The notes: generated by a model from the letters alone, not told the origin. DNA of 64,000 nt from Vibrio sp. qd031 (GCF_002100145.1 NZ_JXQD01000025.1:344166-408165), one strand, 5' to 3'. Shown: positions 27,183 through 38,524, counted from the first letter of the stretch. A program made the numbers and translations.

Positions 27183-29045
27183 TTATTCCACGCTACAGGT
27201 TAAACACATCGCATACACACCGCGCGGATCATTGAGCTGATTCACTAAACTAAGGTCAGATTGTATCTGTGACACTTGTGGTAGCAATGCGGCAGGGATC
27301 CATTGTTGAATATCTGCACCAAGCCATGATTGGGCGTCGCCAAAGAACTGCAGGAAAAACTCCTGCGCTGGGGTAAGCGGTTCTTGGACCCAACTGAGGT
27401 TGTATTCATCAAGCTCTGCCAGCTGTGCGGCAAGTTCGACGGCAAAGTCAAAGTCACCAATTTCATCGACCAGACCATGCTCTTTAGCATCAACACCTGT
27501 CCACACGCGGCCTTGTGCTACGGCGTCAACAGCGGCAATGTCCATATCACGAGCATCAGCAACCAGCCCTGTAAATCGACTGTAACCATGTTCAATGCCC
27601 ATTTGCATGGCAGTTTGTGCACCTTTGTTTAGACCCGTCGCCACACCTGCACCACTAAATGGAGAGGTGCCGACCCCATCGGTATGAATGCCTAAGGATT
27701 TGAAACTGTTTTCAAAGGTAGTGATCACACTGAAAATTCCGATAGAGCCGGTCAGTGTTGTAGGCTGAGCAACAATTTTATCGGCGTTCATCGAAATCCA
27801 ATAGCCACCTGAGGCCGCCAAGCTAGACATTGAAACCACCACTGGTTTTCCGGCTGCTCTCAACGAGACTACTTCGTTGCGAATGACTTCTGAGGCAAAC
27901 GCACTGCCTCCTGGGCTATCCACGCGAAGTACTACCGCTTTAACATCATCATCTAAGCGCGCTGCGCGAAGTTGTGCAGCCGTCGTGTCACCGCCCACAT
28001 TTCCACGCTGCTCTTTGCCGTCCATAATTGCACCGCGTGCAACCACAATGGCAATGTCGCTGTCGGCAGTCTGTGGCGGCATTTTGACGCGATTAAGGTA
28101 GCTATAGTAGCTAACGTGGTTATAACTGTTGTGATCGTCGCTACCAAAGGCATCTATCATAACCGCTAAGCGTTGATCTCTCGTCGCGAGCATATCCACA
28201 AGGTCGAGCTTCTTAGCAAGGGCAGCAAGGTCTCCACCGACACTTTCGAAATCGGCCAAGAAGGTCTCCATACTAGGGTTGAGCACTTCGGCATCAATTT
28301 GTCGGTTGGTGGCCACATCATCAACGTAGGCGCCCCAGAGTTGACTTAACCAGCGTGACGCAGACTGCTTTGCTTCATCGGACATGTCGGTGCGCAAAAA
28401 CGGTTCGACGGCTGATTTGTAGGTGCCCACACGAAATACGTGGGTAGTGACGTCCAACTTTTCTAATAACTCTTTGTAGTAAAGGGTGTAACTGCTGTAG
28501 CCCTTGAGTAGCACGCCGCCATCCGGTGCCAGCATGATTTTGTCTGCGTAGCTGGCTAAGTAATACTGACTTTGATTGTAAAAGTCACTGGACGCAAACA
28601 CTGGTTTGCCGGATGCCTTAAATTCGTTAATCGCTTTTGCAATGTAACGAAGTTTGGTGAGGTTGGTTTCGGGCATTTGCTTAAGAACTAGCACTAAGCC
28701 ACTGATGCTGTCATCGTCGGCCGCGTGGCGAATGGTTTCGGCAATTTCAAACAGTACATTTTCCCTTGGCATATCTCGACCAAGTACGGAATCTGAGAGA
28801 CTGTCCATTGGATTGATGTAGGTGCGTTGCTCGACAATGGGACCAGAGAGGTTTAGTACCAATGCAGAGGGCGTGACGTCTTCAATGGGTTGCGCAGTGG
28901 GATCTTGTTGATATTGCATAAAGGTGTGGTATAGCACCCCAATAACAAATAAAAAGAACAGGTTAACCACCAGCAACCGAATAATGTTGAGTGTATTCAG
29001 TAAGAACTTGAACACTTTGCCGATAAACTTGAACAGCTTAATCAT
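27183..29045 (-). CDS. sppA: Signal peptide peptidase SppA, 67 kDa type
   Basis: SppA is an inner-membrane serine protease that degrades cleaved signal peptides in the periplasm. The 620-residue protein has one N-terminal membrane anchor (about residues 24-41) and two tandem ClpP-like domains. The catalytic pair is visible: Lys210 in RVGTYKSAVEPF in the first domain and Ser412 in LAASGGYWIS in the second, matching Lys209/Ser409 of E. coli. It is divergent from fadH. The ansA gene, its usual follower, is 5 kb away beyond the RND block. Confidence 0.96.
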   Translation of the reverse strand: MIKLFKFIGKVFKFLLNTLNIIRLLVVNLFFLFVIGVLYHTFMQYQQDPTAQPIEDVTPSALVLNLSGPIVEQRTYINPMDSLSDSVLGRDMPRENVLFEIAETIRHAADDDSISGLVLVLKQMPETNLTKLRYIAKAINEFKASGKPVFASSDFYNQSQYYLASYADKIMLAPDGGVLLKGYSSYTLYYKELLEKLDVTTHVFRVGTYKSAVEPFLRTDMSDEAKQSASRWLSQLWGAYVDDVATNRQIDAEVLNPSMETFLADFESVGGDLAALAKKLDLVDMLATRDQRLAVMIDAFGSDDHNSYNHVSYYSYLNRVKMPPQTADSDIAIVVARGAIMDGKEQRGNVGGDTTAAQLRAARLDDDVKAVVLRVDSPGGSAFASEVIRNEVVSLRAAGKPVVVSMSSLAASGGYWISMNADKIVAQPTTLTGSIGIFSVITTFENSFKSLGIHTDGVGTSPFSGAGVATGLNKGAQTAMQMGIEHGYSRFTGLVADARDMDIAAVDAVAQGRVWTGVDAKEHGLVDEIGDFDFAVELAAQLAELDEYNLSWVQEPLTPAQEFFLQFFGDAQSWLGADIQQWIPAALLPQVSQIQSDLSLVNQLNDPRGVYAMCLTCSVE

Positions 29046-29183
29046 TCGATTCCCTTTAACTGTATGAATTCAAGGATTTGATTTAACAATCCTACGTCAA
29101 TGCTCTCATAATTCAAACTGTAGATTGATGTTTGTTGCATTTATGTAAACAACTGTTTGAAATCTGAAACAACAATGATATCG

Positions 29184-29194
29184 TGGTCAGACCA
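29184..29194. promoter_or_regulatory. FadR-type operator upstream of fadH
   Basis: TGGTCAGACCA is a perfect inverted repeat and fits the core of the fatty-acid regulator FadR site (E. coli form CTGGTCCGACCTG). It lies about 120 bp before the fadH start and about 140 bp before sppA. FadH is a beta-oxidation enzyme and a natural FadR target. Confidence 0.72.
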
Positions 29195-29246
29195 GAATAA
29201 TAATGACAATACGCGTAATGGACGACTCCAAACTGCATTCCCTTGA

Positions 29247-31319
<2,073 letters not shown>

Positions 31320-31395
31320 TCGTAACTGTGATAACGTTAATGAAAATCATTCTTAGTTTGTGCTGGCCACGTTGGCACACCAATATGGACGTTGT

Positions 31396-31944
31396 ATGGA
31401 AGGATTGGATTTACTGCTTAATCGTCGCTCAATTGCTAAATTGAGCGAGCCCGCGCCCGACGGCGAGGCGCTGGAAAATATATTGCGTGCAGGTTTACGC
31501 GCACCGGATCATGGCAATCTTACCCCTTGGCAATTTATTATCGCCAAAGGTGATGGTCTTAAAAGACTGGCCAATGTGTTGGTGGATGCCGCCGAAGCTG
31601 AAAATAGCGAACCAGAGGTGATTGAAAAGCTTGCGAAAGCGCCATTTAGAGCACCTATGGTGATCACTGTGGTTGCCAAAGTCACCGAGCACCCTAAAGT
31701 TCCAGTTTTAGAACAACATTTGTCGGCAGGTTGCGCGGCCCATGCGATGCAAATGGCGGCCGTTGCTCAAGGTTTTCAGGCGTTTTGGCGCTCTGGTCCT
31801 TGGATGTTCAGTCGCCATGTTCACAATGGATTACAATTGGCCGCTACCGATCAAATCGTCGGCTTTTTGTATTTAGGAACAGCGGGTTGCACACCGTTAA
31901 AAGTGCCGGAGCGTGACCTCAGTCAGTTCGTTGATTATTTGTAG
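31396..31944 (+). CDS. ydjA: Nitroreductase family protein, YdjA type
   Basis: The 182-residue flavoprotein starts MEGLDLLLNRRSIAKLSEPAPDGEALENILRAGLRAPDHGNLTPWQF, the FMN-binding N-terminal motif of YdjA, and continues with PFRAPMVITVVAK and SAGCAAHAMQMAAVAQG. YdjA binds FMN as a homodimer; its physiological substrate is unknown. Starting at an upstream in-frame TTG (31360) would add 12 unsupported residues. In E. coli topB, ydjA, sppA and ansA also lie in one neighbourhood. A terminator directly follows. Confidence 0.9.
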   Translation: MEGLDLLLNRRSIAKLSEPAPDGEALENILRAGLRAPDHGNLTPWQFIIAKGDGLKRLANVLVDAAEAENSEPEVIEKLAKAPFRAPMVITVVAKVTEHPKVPVLEQHLSAGCAAHAMQMAAVAQGFQAFWRSGPWMFSRHVHNGLQLAATDQIVGFLYLGTAGCTPLKVPERDLSQFVDYL

Positions 31945-31974
31945 CTGTATATATTCACAGTTATTTGATTATAA

Positions 31975-32002
31975 TAGGCCTTCCACATGGAAGGCCTTTT
32001 TT
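31975..32002 (+). terminator. Terminator of ydjA, overlapping the topB ribosome binding site
   Basis: AGGCCTTCC (31976-31984) pairs with GGAAGGCCT (31989-31997) around four bases and runs into T's that end at the topB ATG (32003). The GGAAGG in the 3' arm, 8 bases before the ATG, is also the only candidate ribosome binding site of topB. Confidence 0.82.
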
Positions 32003-33943
32003 ATGACACGACTTTATATTGCAGAAAAACCCAGCCTTGGTCGCGCGATTGCCGATGCTTTACCAAAACCGCACTCAAAACAAAATGGGTATATTCAGTG
32101 CGCAGATGGCTCTGTGGTTACTTGGTGCATCGGTCATTTATTAGAGCAGGCCGATCCAGATGAATATGACAGTCGCTACAAAAAATGGAACAGTGCTGAT
32201 TTACCTATTGTTCCTGATCAATGGATATTAAAACCTCGAAAATCCTCCTCTAAGCAACTGACGGTCGTGAAAAAGCTGATTAAGTCCAGCAGTGAAATCA
32301 TTCATGCAGGCGACCCAGACAGAGAAGGGCAGCTGTTGGTCGATGAAGTGATCGATTATTGCAAAGTACCTAAAGCAAAAAAGCAGACTATCTCTCGCTT
32401 ACTCATCAGTGATTTAAACTTAAGCGCAGTCAAAAAAGCGTTATCGCAACTTAAAAGCAATCAAGAGTTTGTGCCACTATCGGTGTCGGCTTTAGCGCGC
32501 TCACGCGCAGACTGGCTTTATGGGATGAACATGACGCGTGCCTATACGTTGCTTGGTCAAAAAGCGGGGTATCAAGGTGTGCTGTCGGTGGGCCGTGTGC
32601 AAACTCCGGTCTTGGGTTTGGTGGTACGCAGAGACCAAGAAATCGACAATTTTGTGGCAAAAACCTATTACACCCTTGAAGCGCATGTTGCCGTAGATAA
32701 TCCAAGTGGCACGGTGATCGCTAAGTGGAAGCCCAGTAAAGCCTGTGAAGCTTGGCAAGACGAAGAAGGGCGGGTGTTAAATCGTCAATTGGTTGAGCAT
32801 GTGGCAAAAAAAATCGCCAATCAGCCAGCGACAGTGACACTCAGTGAACACAAAACCAGCAAGCAAAATGCGCCTTTGCCTTACTCGCTTTCGGCGTTGC
32901 AAATTGATGCGTCCAAGCGTTTTGGCATGAGTGCTCAGCAAGTTCTCGATACCTGTCAGGGTTTGTATGAGAAACACAAGTTAATCACTTATCCTCGTTC
33001 CGATTGTCGTTATTTACCTAAAGGGCATTTTAGCGAAGCAAGTAGCGTACTTTCCGCAATCAGCAATAATAGTCAGCCGCTACAAAGCGCCGTGCAGGGG
33101 GCGAATACCGCGCTGCGTTCAAAAGCGTGGAATGACGCTAAGGTCGAGGCGCACCACGCGATTATCCCAACCAGTAAGTCTTTAAGAAGTGCCGTTTTAG
33201 GTAAAGATGAAGCCAATGTGTATCAGCTTATCGCGAGACAATACTTGATGCAGTTTTATCCGGCCGCTGAGTACGCCGAAGCTCAACTGGGATTTGACAT
33301 CGAAGGCGGCGAGTTTACTGCAAAAGGGAAAACCCTGTTGTCCCCTGGATGGCGGTCTCTACTTGAGCGCCCATCAAAACCCAAAAATGGCTCTGCATCT
33401 AACGAGCCAGGGAGTGCGTTCATTCCTAAATTGCTAATGGGTAGCACTCATCTATGTGTTGGTAGTGATTTGAAAGAAAAACTCACTGAACCGCCAAAAC
33501 ATTTTACTGAAGCGACGTTACTGCAAGCAATGACGGGCATTTCACGATTTGTGCAGGATACGCAATTGAAAAAGATTCTGCGCGAGACAGATGGACTGGG
33601 CACTGAAGCAACACGCGCAGGGATACTCGATTTACTGGTCAAACGAGGGTTAATCAATCGCAAGGGTAAATCGATGCTGTCGACACCTGCTGGACGTGGA
33701 TTAATCGGTGCGCTACCTGAGCAGTCAACCTTTCCAGACATGACCGCGCATTGGGAACATCAGTTGCAAAATATTGTGGAAAAGAAAGAATCTTATAACC
33801 ACTTTATGTTACCGCTGACTCAATCGTTACAGGCACTTATTGATCAGAGCAGCAATGGTGCCATTCCTGAATCACTCAGGAATTTACCTCCAGCTAAAGC
33901 CACGTTTAGAAAGAAGCGATCGACCTATAGAAAACGATCATGA
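32003..33943 (+). CDS. topB: DNA topoisomerase III
   Basis: TopB is a type IA topoisomerase that decatenates replication intermediates. The 646-residue protein has the Toprim domain (RLYIAEKPSLGRAIADAL; acidic DPDREGQ at 104-110), the catalytic Tyr330 in KLITYPRSDCRYL, and a basic tail (KKRSTYRKRS) and no C-terminal zinc fingers, like E. coli TopB (653). The ATG was chosen by family alignment; an earlier in-frame start would overlap ydjA. Its ribosome binding site lies in a terminator stem. Confidence 0.95.
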   Translation: MTRLYIAEKPSLGRAIADALPKPHSKQNGYIQCADGSVVTWCIGHLLEQADPDEYDSRYKKWNSADLPIVPDQWILKPRKSSSKQLTVVKKLIKSSSEIIHAGDPDREGQLLVDEVIDYCKVPKAKKQTISRLLISDLNLSAVKKALSQLKSNQEFVPLSVSALARSRADWLYGMNMTRAYTLLGQKAGYQGVLSVGRVQTPVLGLVVRRDQEIDNFVAKTYYTLEAHVAVDNPSGTVIAKWKPSKACEAWQDEEGRVLNRQLVEHVAKKIANQPATVTLSEHKTSKQNAPLPYSLSALQIDASKRFGMSAQQVLDTCQGLYEKHKLITYPRSDCRYLPKGHFSEASSVLSAISNNSQPLQSAVQGANTALRSKAWNDAKVEAHHAIIPTSKSLRSAVLGKDEANVYQLIARQYLMQFYPAAEYAEAQLGFDIEGGEFTAKGKTLLSPGWRSLLERPSKPKNGSASNEPGSAFIPKLLMGSTHLCVGSDLKEKLTEPPKHFTEATLLQAMTGISRFVQDTQLKKILRETDGLGTEATRAGILDLLVKRGLINRKGKSMLSTPAGRGLIGALPEQSTFPDMTAHWEHQLQNIVEKKESYNHFMLPLTQSLQALIDQSSNGAIPESLRNLPPAKATFRKKRSTYRKRS

Positions 33944-33962
33944 CGCCATTGTCTTCGCTTGT

Positions 33963-34646
33963 TTACCAAGGAAGCTCTGTACCGTCATAGTTTAAGAAGC
34001 GTCCCGAGTCCTTCTTGCCAGCATTCGCAATAACATTAAAAAGACCAACGGTGGATTGTGCAACGTCAATCAGTGCATTGGGTCCGCCCATATTCGTTCG
34101 AACCCAACCTGGGTGTAACGCTAACACGGTGAACCCATCTTTTGACAAATCATTCGACAGACTTTTAACCACCGAATTGAGTGCTGCTTTCGAAGACCGG
34201 TAAATATACCCGCCACCAGAGGTATTTTCTTGCATAGAGCCAACTTTGGAACTGATACAGACGATCTTTTTGTGCTTGCCTCTTGAAAGGTTGGGCAATA
34301 GTGCTTCAACCAGCTTGAGAGGCGCAATCGTATTGACCTCAAAAACATGTCGCCACTCTTTTTGGTCTGTTTGACCTAGCCCATAATTTTTGGGGCCGTA
34401 ATAGCCTGCGTTATTGATTAACAGATCAATGTCATTGAGCTCGTCGGCCAATCGCTCCACGGCGGCATAGTCTGTGACATCCAGTTGATGCAGTGACAAT
34501 TGCGGGTTGGCTGACAACGTGGTGAGTTCACCTGCTTGTTCAAAATCTCGCGCTGTTGCATGAACACGCCATCCATCTTTTAAGTATTGTTGAACTAACC
34601 CTAATCCAATCCCGCGGTTTGCTCCTGTAATAAGTACTTTTGGCAT
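33963..34646 (-). CDS. Short-chain dehydrogenase/reductase
   Basis: The 227-residue SDR starts MPKVLITGANRGIGLGLVQQYLKDGW with the NAD(P)-binding TGxxxGIG motif (residues 7-14), has NNAGYYG, catalytic Ser in CISSKVGS and YRSSK for the Tyr-Lys pair. It resembles C-factor/CsgA-like SDRs; the substrate is unknown. The start preceded by AAGGAG is preferred to a longer in-frame form that would run into yciK. It follows yciK by 64 bp on the same strand. Confidence 0.88.
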   Translation of the reverse strand: MPKVLITGANRGIGLGLVQQYLKDGWRVHATARDFEQAGELTTLSANPQLSLHQLDVTDYAAVERLADELNDIDLLINNAGYYGPKNYGLGQTDQKEWRHVFEVNTIAPLKLVEALLPNLSRGKHKKIVCISSKVGSMQENTSGGGYIYRSSKAALNSVVKSLSNDLSKDGFTVLALHPGWVRTNMGGPNALIDVAQSTVGLFNVIANAGKKDSGRFLNYDGTELPW

Positions 34647-34710
34647 AGAAACTCCTTGTGATGAGAAACTGGTCGCTAATGAGCAAAAAAGCGCCTTTGC
34701 AGGCACTCTT

Positions 34711-35457
34711 TTATTTAGCTTTTGGTTGAGCATCAATACATTGCCCATTAATGTCTTGGCTTTCTGCCGACATTAAATATAGATATAACGGCATAAGCTC
34801 TAAAGGGGTTTTAAGCCTATTTGCATCTTCCGCAGGGTAAGCTTGAGCACGCATGTTAGTGCGAGTTGCTCCTGGATTGATCGCGTTAATGCGTACGTTA
34901 GTATTGGACATTTCATCGGCCAGCACTTGCATCATTCCTTCGGTGGCAAATTTTGAGATTGCGTAAGCACCCCACAAGGCACGTCCAGAATGGCCTACAG
35001 TGGAGGATGTAAACACAACACGTCCTTGAGGCGCTTTGCGTAGTAGTGGTAGCGCAGCTTGGGTCATAAGAAGCTCAGCTTTTACATTCACCTGCATGAG
35101 GTCATCAAAGCTGTCTTCTTCAATATGTTCAAATGGACCGATCATGCCAAGCAAACTTGCGTTATGAAGAATCCCATCTAGACGACCGTATTCTTGCTCT
35201 ATGGTGTCGACCATATCGAGATAATTCTGTTTAGACGCTCCTTTTAGATCAAGAGGCACGATCGCGGGTTCAGGAAAGCCAGCAGCAACGATCTCATCAA
35301 ATGTGGCCTCGAGCTTATTAACCGTCTTGCCAAGTAAAATGACGGTTGCGCCATGTTCTGCATAAGACATAGCTGCTTGTTTGCCAATTCCAGCGCCCGC
35401 TCCGGTCACTAAAATAACATGGCCTTTTAAGGCCTGAGGCTCAACTTGATAATCCAC
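34711..35457 (-). CDS. yciK: YciK family oxidoreductase (SDR)
   Basis: The 248-residue SDR starts MDYQVEPQALKGHVILVTGAGAGIGKQAA with the TGxxxGIG motif at 18-25, followed by LHNASLLG, TSSTVGHSG and YAISK (catalytic Tyr/Lys). The length and motifs match E. coli YciK, an SDR of unknown physiological role. It is divergent from sohB, as in E. coli, which supports orthology. A second SDR gene lies downstream in the same direction. Confidence 0.93.
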   Translation of the reverse strand: MDYQVEPQALKGHVILVTGAGAGIGKQAAMSYAEHGATVILLGKTVNKLEATFDEIVAAGFPEPAIVPLDLKGASKQNYLDMVDTIEQEYGRLDGILHNASLLGMIGPFEHIEEDSFDDLMQVNVKAELLMTQAALPLLRKAPQGRVVFTSSTVGHSGRALWGAYAISKFATEGMMQVLADEMSNTNVRINAINPGATRTNMRAQAYPAEDANRLKTPLELMPLYLYLMSAESQDINGQCIDAQPKAK

Positions 35458-35533
35458 TCTACTTTTCCTTGTTTATTTCGGTATTATGACGGTGCAATAC
35501 CTTACACCAAATTGAGTTACTGAGGATACTACA

Positions 35534-36592
35534 TTGGAATTTTTGCTCGACTATGGACTATTTTTGGCCAAAATCGCGACCTTTGTCATCGCTATTATTG
35601 TGATTATGGTCATCGCTAAATCGGTCAATTCAAAGGGCGGTCAAAAGGGCAGCCTTAAAATCACTAATTTATCGGAGCAGTATAAAACCAACATCGAACT
35701 GATGGAGCATCATCTGCACGATGCATCGTTTATTAAGGCGCGTGACAAGGCTCATAAAAAAGCGGAAAAAGAGAAGCAAAAATCGCGTGATAAAGAGATC
35801 AAGCAAGCGGTCAAAGACGGTGGACTAGACGAAAAACGCAAACCGCACCTTTTTGTGCTGGACTTTAAAGGCAGTATCGATGCTAAAGAGGTGGCCCCCC
35901 TTCGTGAAGAAATCACCGCAATCTTAGCGGTGGCACGAGAGGGCGATGAAGTCCTTGTTCGATTGGAATCTGGCGGTGGCATGGTCCATGGGTATGGATT
36001 GGCTTCATCTCAGCTCGATCGCATTAAGGCGGCAAAATTGCCGTTAACCATCTCTGTCGATAAGGTTGCGGCAAGCGGTGGATACATGATGGCCTGTGTT
36101 GCAGACAAAATTGTCGCAGCCCCATTTGCCATTGTGGGCTCTATAGGTGTTATTGCCCAGCTTCCAAACTTCAATAAGTTACTCAAAAAACACGATATTG
36201 AGTTTGAACAACTGACGGCGGGTGAATATAAGCGAACACTGACCATGTTTGGCGAAAACACCGATAAAGCCAGAGACAAATTCAAGCAAGAGCTTGAAGA
36301 GACTCACGGCTTGTTTAAAGACTTTATCGCGCAGCGCCGACCTGATCTTGAACTCGATAAAGTCGCAACAGGAGAGCACTGGTTTGGCACACAAGCAAAA
36401 GATCTAGGGCTGGTGGACGACATCACAACTTCTGACGATGTGGTTATTGAAGCTTGTAAAGATAAGACTGTATTAGCGGTTAATTATGTAGAGAAGAAAA
36501 AATTGTCTGAAAAAGTTGCCAGTGGCGGTGCGCAGCTCGTAGATCGATCACTGCTACAGCTGATTGAGCGCGGACAAAAGCCGATCGTCTAA
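35534..36592 (+). CDS. sohB: Inner-membrane peptidase SohB
   Basis: SohB is a periplasmic-facing serine protease of the S49 family, a suppressor of htrA loss in E. coli. The 352-residue protein has an N-terminal membrane segment (about 8-28), a charged linker with many Lys/Glu, and one protease domain with Ser181 in KVAASGGYMMA and Lys233 in GEYKRTLT. The start codon is TTG, preceded by GAGGAT; the N terminus MEFLLDYGLFLAKI aligns well with E. coli SohB. It is divergent from yciK, with a strong terminator after it. Confidence 0.95.
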   Translation: MEFLLDYGLFLAKIATFVIAIIVIMVIAKSVNSKGGQKGSLKITNLSEQYKTNIELMEHHLHDASFIKARDKAHKKAEKEKQKSRDKEIKQAVKDGGLDEKRKPHLFVLDFKGSIDAKEVAPLREEITAILAVAREGDEVLVRLESGGGMVHGYGLASSQLDRIKAAKLPLTISVDKVAASGGYMMACVADKIVAAPFAIVGSIGVIAQLPNFNKLLKKHDIEFEQLTAGEYKRTLTMFGENTDKARDKFKQELEETHGLFKDFIAQRRPDLELDKVATGEHWFGTQAKDLGLVDDITTSDDVVIEACKDKTVLAVNYVEKKKLSEKVASGGAQLVDRSLLQLIERGQKPIV

Positions 36593-36615
36593 ATAAGTGA
36601 TCGCAAAGCAATCAA

Positions 36616-36650
36616 AGGCCAAGCACTGTTCGGCTTGGCCTCTTTTATTT
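36616..36650 (+). terminator. Terminator of sohB
   Basis: GGCCAAGC pairs with GCTTGGCC across eight bases and is followed by a T-rich tract. Confidence 0.88.
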
Positions 36651-36775
36651 TATAGGGGTCATCATAACTTATTCGTCAAAGATGAGTGGTTAAAGTCCTA
36701 CATTTACGAGAGCATGCGGTACCAATATGGTGACGGATACTGCATTGCAAGGGAGCGACCCTCTGTGGGCAGACA

Positions 36776-36804
36776 ACAAAAAAGCGATCCAAAGATCACT
36801 TCTT
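36776..36804 (-). terminator. Probable terminator of the pilin-like gene
   Basis: On the minus strand AAGTGATC pairs (one G-U) with GATCGCTT around four bases and is followed by six T's. It lies about 35 bp after the stop of the pilin-like gene. Confidence 0.7.
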
Positions 36805-36838
36805 AGCTGAACAGGCTGTGCTGTCATTCATTCGATGT

Positions 36839-37396
36839 TTAACAGCCGGAGGCAATCTTGCCAATCAGCGGGGGGCTACCATCCTCGCGATTGTAGTAAT
36901 AGAGATAACAGCTATCTGCAACGGTAGTGGCTATTGGCCAGACATATACGCCACGTCCACCGTTAGCTCCTGGGACATCCGGCATGGATTGCTCATTGCC
37001 ATGCGTACAAAAGCTCGTCGGGCACAGTTCATCCCAATCAAGGCCGGTGGTGATACCCGAAAGCTCGACCACTTTCAAAAAAGCATCGGCTCCCCGACCT
37101 TGCATATACCCTTCGACAACCAATACTTCCTCGCCTCCGATGTCGACCTTTCCATTGGAGATCCCTTGGAGTTGCCCTTTCAAAAAAACAAACTCGGATG
37201 CATTTTTAGTCGCCGCAACCGCCGTGTTCAGCATCACTTGCCGGGCGTCTTGTCGCAAATTGATAAAGTTGGGTAACGCAATCGCAGCGAGGATCCCGAG
37301 TAGGACAACAACCGCCACCATTTCGATAAGCGTAAAACCACCATCTTCCCGATAGGAGTGACCAGCGGGCAACTTGTCTTCCCAGTCCATAATCAA
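36839..37396 (-). CDS. Type IV pilin-like protein (orphan prepilin)
   Basis: The product (183-185 residues) has a prepilin leader of about 20 residues ending in Gly-Gly, then FTLIEMVAVVVLLGILAAIALPNFINLRQDAR: the GFTLIE cleavage/methylation site with Glu5 and the N-terminal hydrophobic helix. The C-terminal domain has paired cysteines (CPTSFC; SCY; final C) suggesting disulfide-closed loops. PilD-type peptidase would process it; no pilus assembly genes are nearby, so it is an orphan minor pilin or MSHA-like pilin. The start is uncertain: TTG at 37396 has an AGGA 9 bases upstream, ATG at 37390 is 15 bases from it. Confidence 0.85.
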   Translation of the reverse strand: MIMDWEDKLPAGHSYREDGGFTLIEMVAVVVLLGILAAIALPNFINLRQDARQVMLNTAVAATKNASEFVFLKGQLQGISNGKVDIGGEEVLVVEGYMQGRGADAFLKVVELSGITTGLDWDELCPTSFCTHGNEQSMPDVPGANGGRGVYVWPIATTVADSCYLYYYNREDGSPPLIGKIASGC

Positions 37397-37429
37397 GCAA
37401 TCAATTCCTTATACTCTATCGTCCAAGTC

Positions 37430-37458
37430 ATGCTTCTCACCCAATTGGTGAGAAGCAT
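37430..37458. promoter_or_regulatory. Perfect hairpin upstream of the pilin-like gene
   Basis: ATGCTTCTCACC pairs perfectly with GGTGAGAAGCAT around a 5-base loop, 34 bases before the pilin start. There is no direct T-run on the minus strand; on the plus strand a T-tract starts about ten bases later. It may be a terminator of an upstream plus-strand transcript or a leader structure. Confidence 0.5.
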
Positions 37459-38524
37459 CTGGATTTCTTTTTTACTCCGACAGCAAAGAGCAGGCATAGC
37501 TACAGACTCGCTATATCCCGCCCCCATGCCTTGGTGATGGGAACGTTACCCCAGCAAAAGCCCTTACGTTAACCCAACACCAACGGGATAAACGTGATTA
37601 GACCAATAAACCTTACTTCTTACAAGGTTATTTAATAAAAGATCAAATAAATCAACCTGTCGGCAGCAGGGCCTCCAGACCATATCGCCTAGCGCCGAGC
37701 TTTTCTATACTGTGCTTAACCTCCTCCACGCATGAGTGCGTTTAAGCAAGCTGACGCCAGTGCGACTGGCGAAATGAATTGAAGCGCCAAAGCTTTATCA
37801 GAAAGCAAAAGCGACCTTCAGCAGCTTGGGCAATCGCTAAAATTAATCCACCCACCAAATCAAGGCAAAAGCCAAAGCTAATGCAGTTCAATAACCTCAA
37901 TTTACCCTAGCCGGTGTTCACGAGGGCTCTCGCGCTAGTTACACCAAAGGCTCGCTGATGGTCGGTGTGTTCCGCAAAATTGCGCAACGACGCTTCTCGG
38001 GCTGTGGCTCGGCTAAACTTCTGTTATATATTGCCCCAACAATATCCGTATAGCAGAGGGTCACAACCTTAGTTACTAATGACGACCATAGCGGGTAATG
38101 TACTGCGGTTACCACTGTGGCTACGCCAGGTCGACCTAGTATTTTTAGACAGTAACCTCAATGGCTCCTGTATTAGGAGCGACATAGAATCACGTTACAC
38201 TCGTGAAGGGGTTTTTGGGTGTGAGGTATTGACGTTTGATTGTTCTGAGCGGTTTGCTTTTGTTAGACTCTTCTTCCAACCTTTCTAGACAGTATGCTTG
38301 TCATTTGAGCCGTTTGAAAATCTGTGTTGAAGAAGCGGTAGTGTCAAATTTCAAATGTAACGTTGTCGCTGAATGATCATGAGCTACATGGGGGTGCTAC
38401 CGGTGACTATAAACGTCAATATAGGTTTAAAGCATGTGTGTTCAGTTTGTGAATAGACTTTAGTGACATTATATTAAAAATGGATTTTGCAGCCGTTAAC
38501 ATGTTTTCACTAAGGTTTAATGGC

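Noticed and set aside
36597-36806. 69-codon open frame after sohB
   Set aside because: It runs through the sohB terminator and the pilin terminator and has no ribosome binding site.
36818-37355. Plus-strand open frames over the pilin gene
   Set aside because: They are antisense shadows of a clear prepilin gene with GFTLIE.
38079-38288. 69-codon open frame in the gene-poor region
   Set aside because: No ribosome binding site and no recognisable product; kept only as part of the region note.
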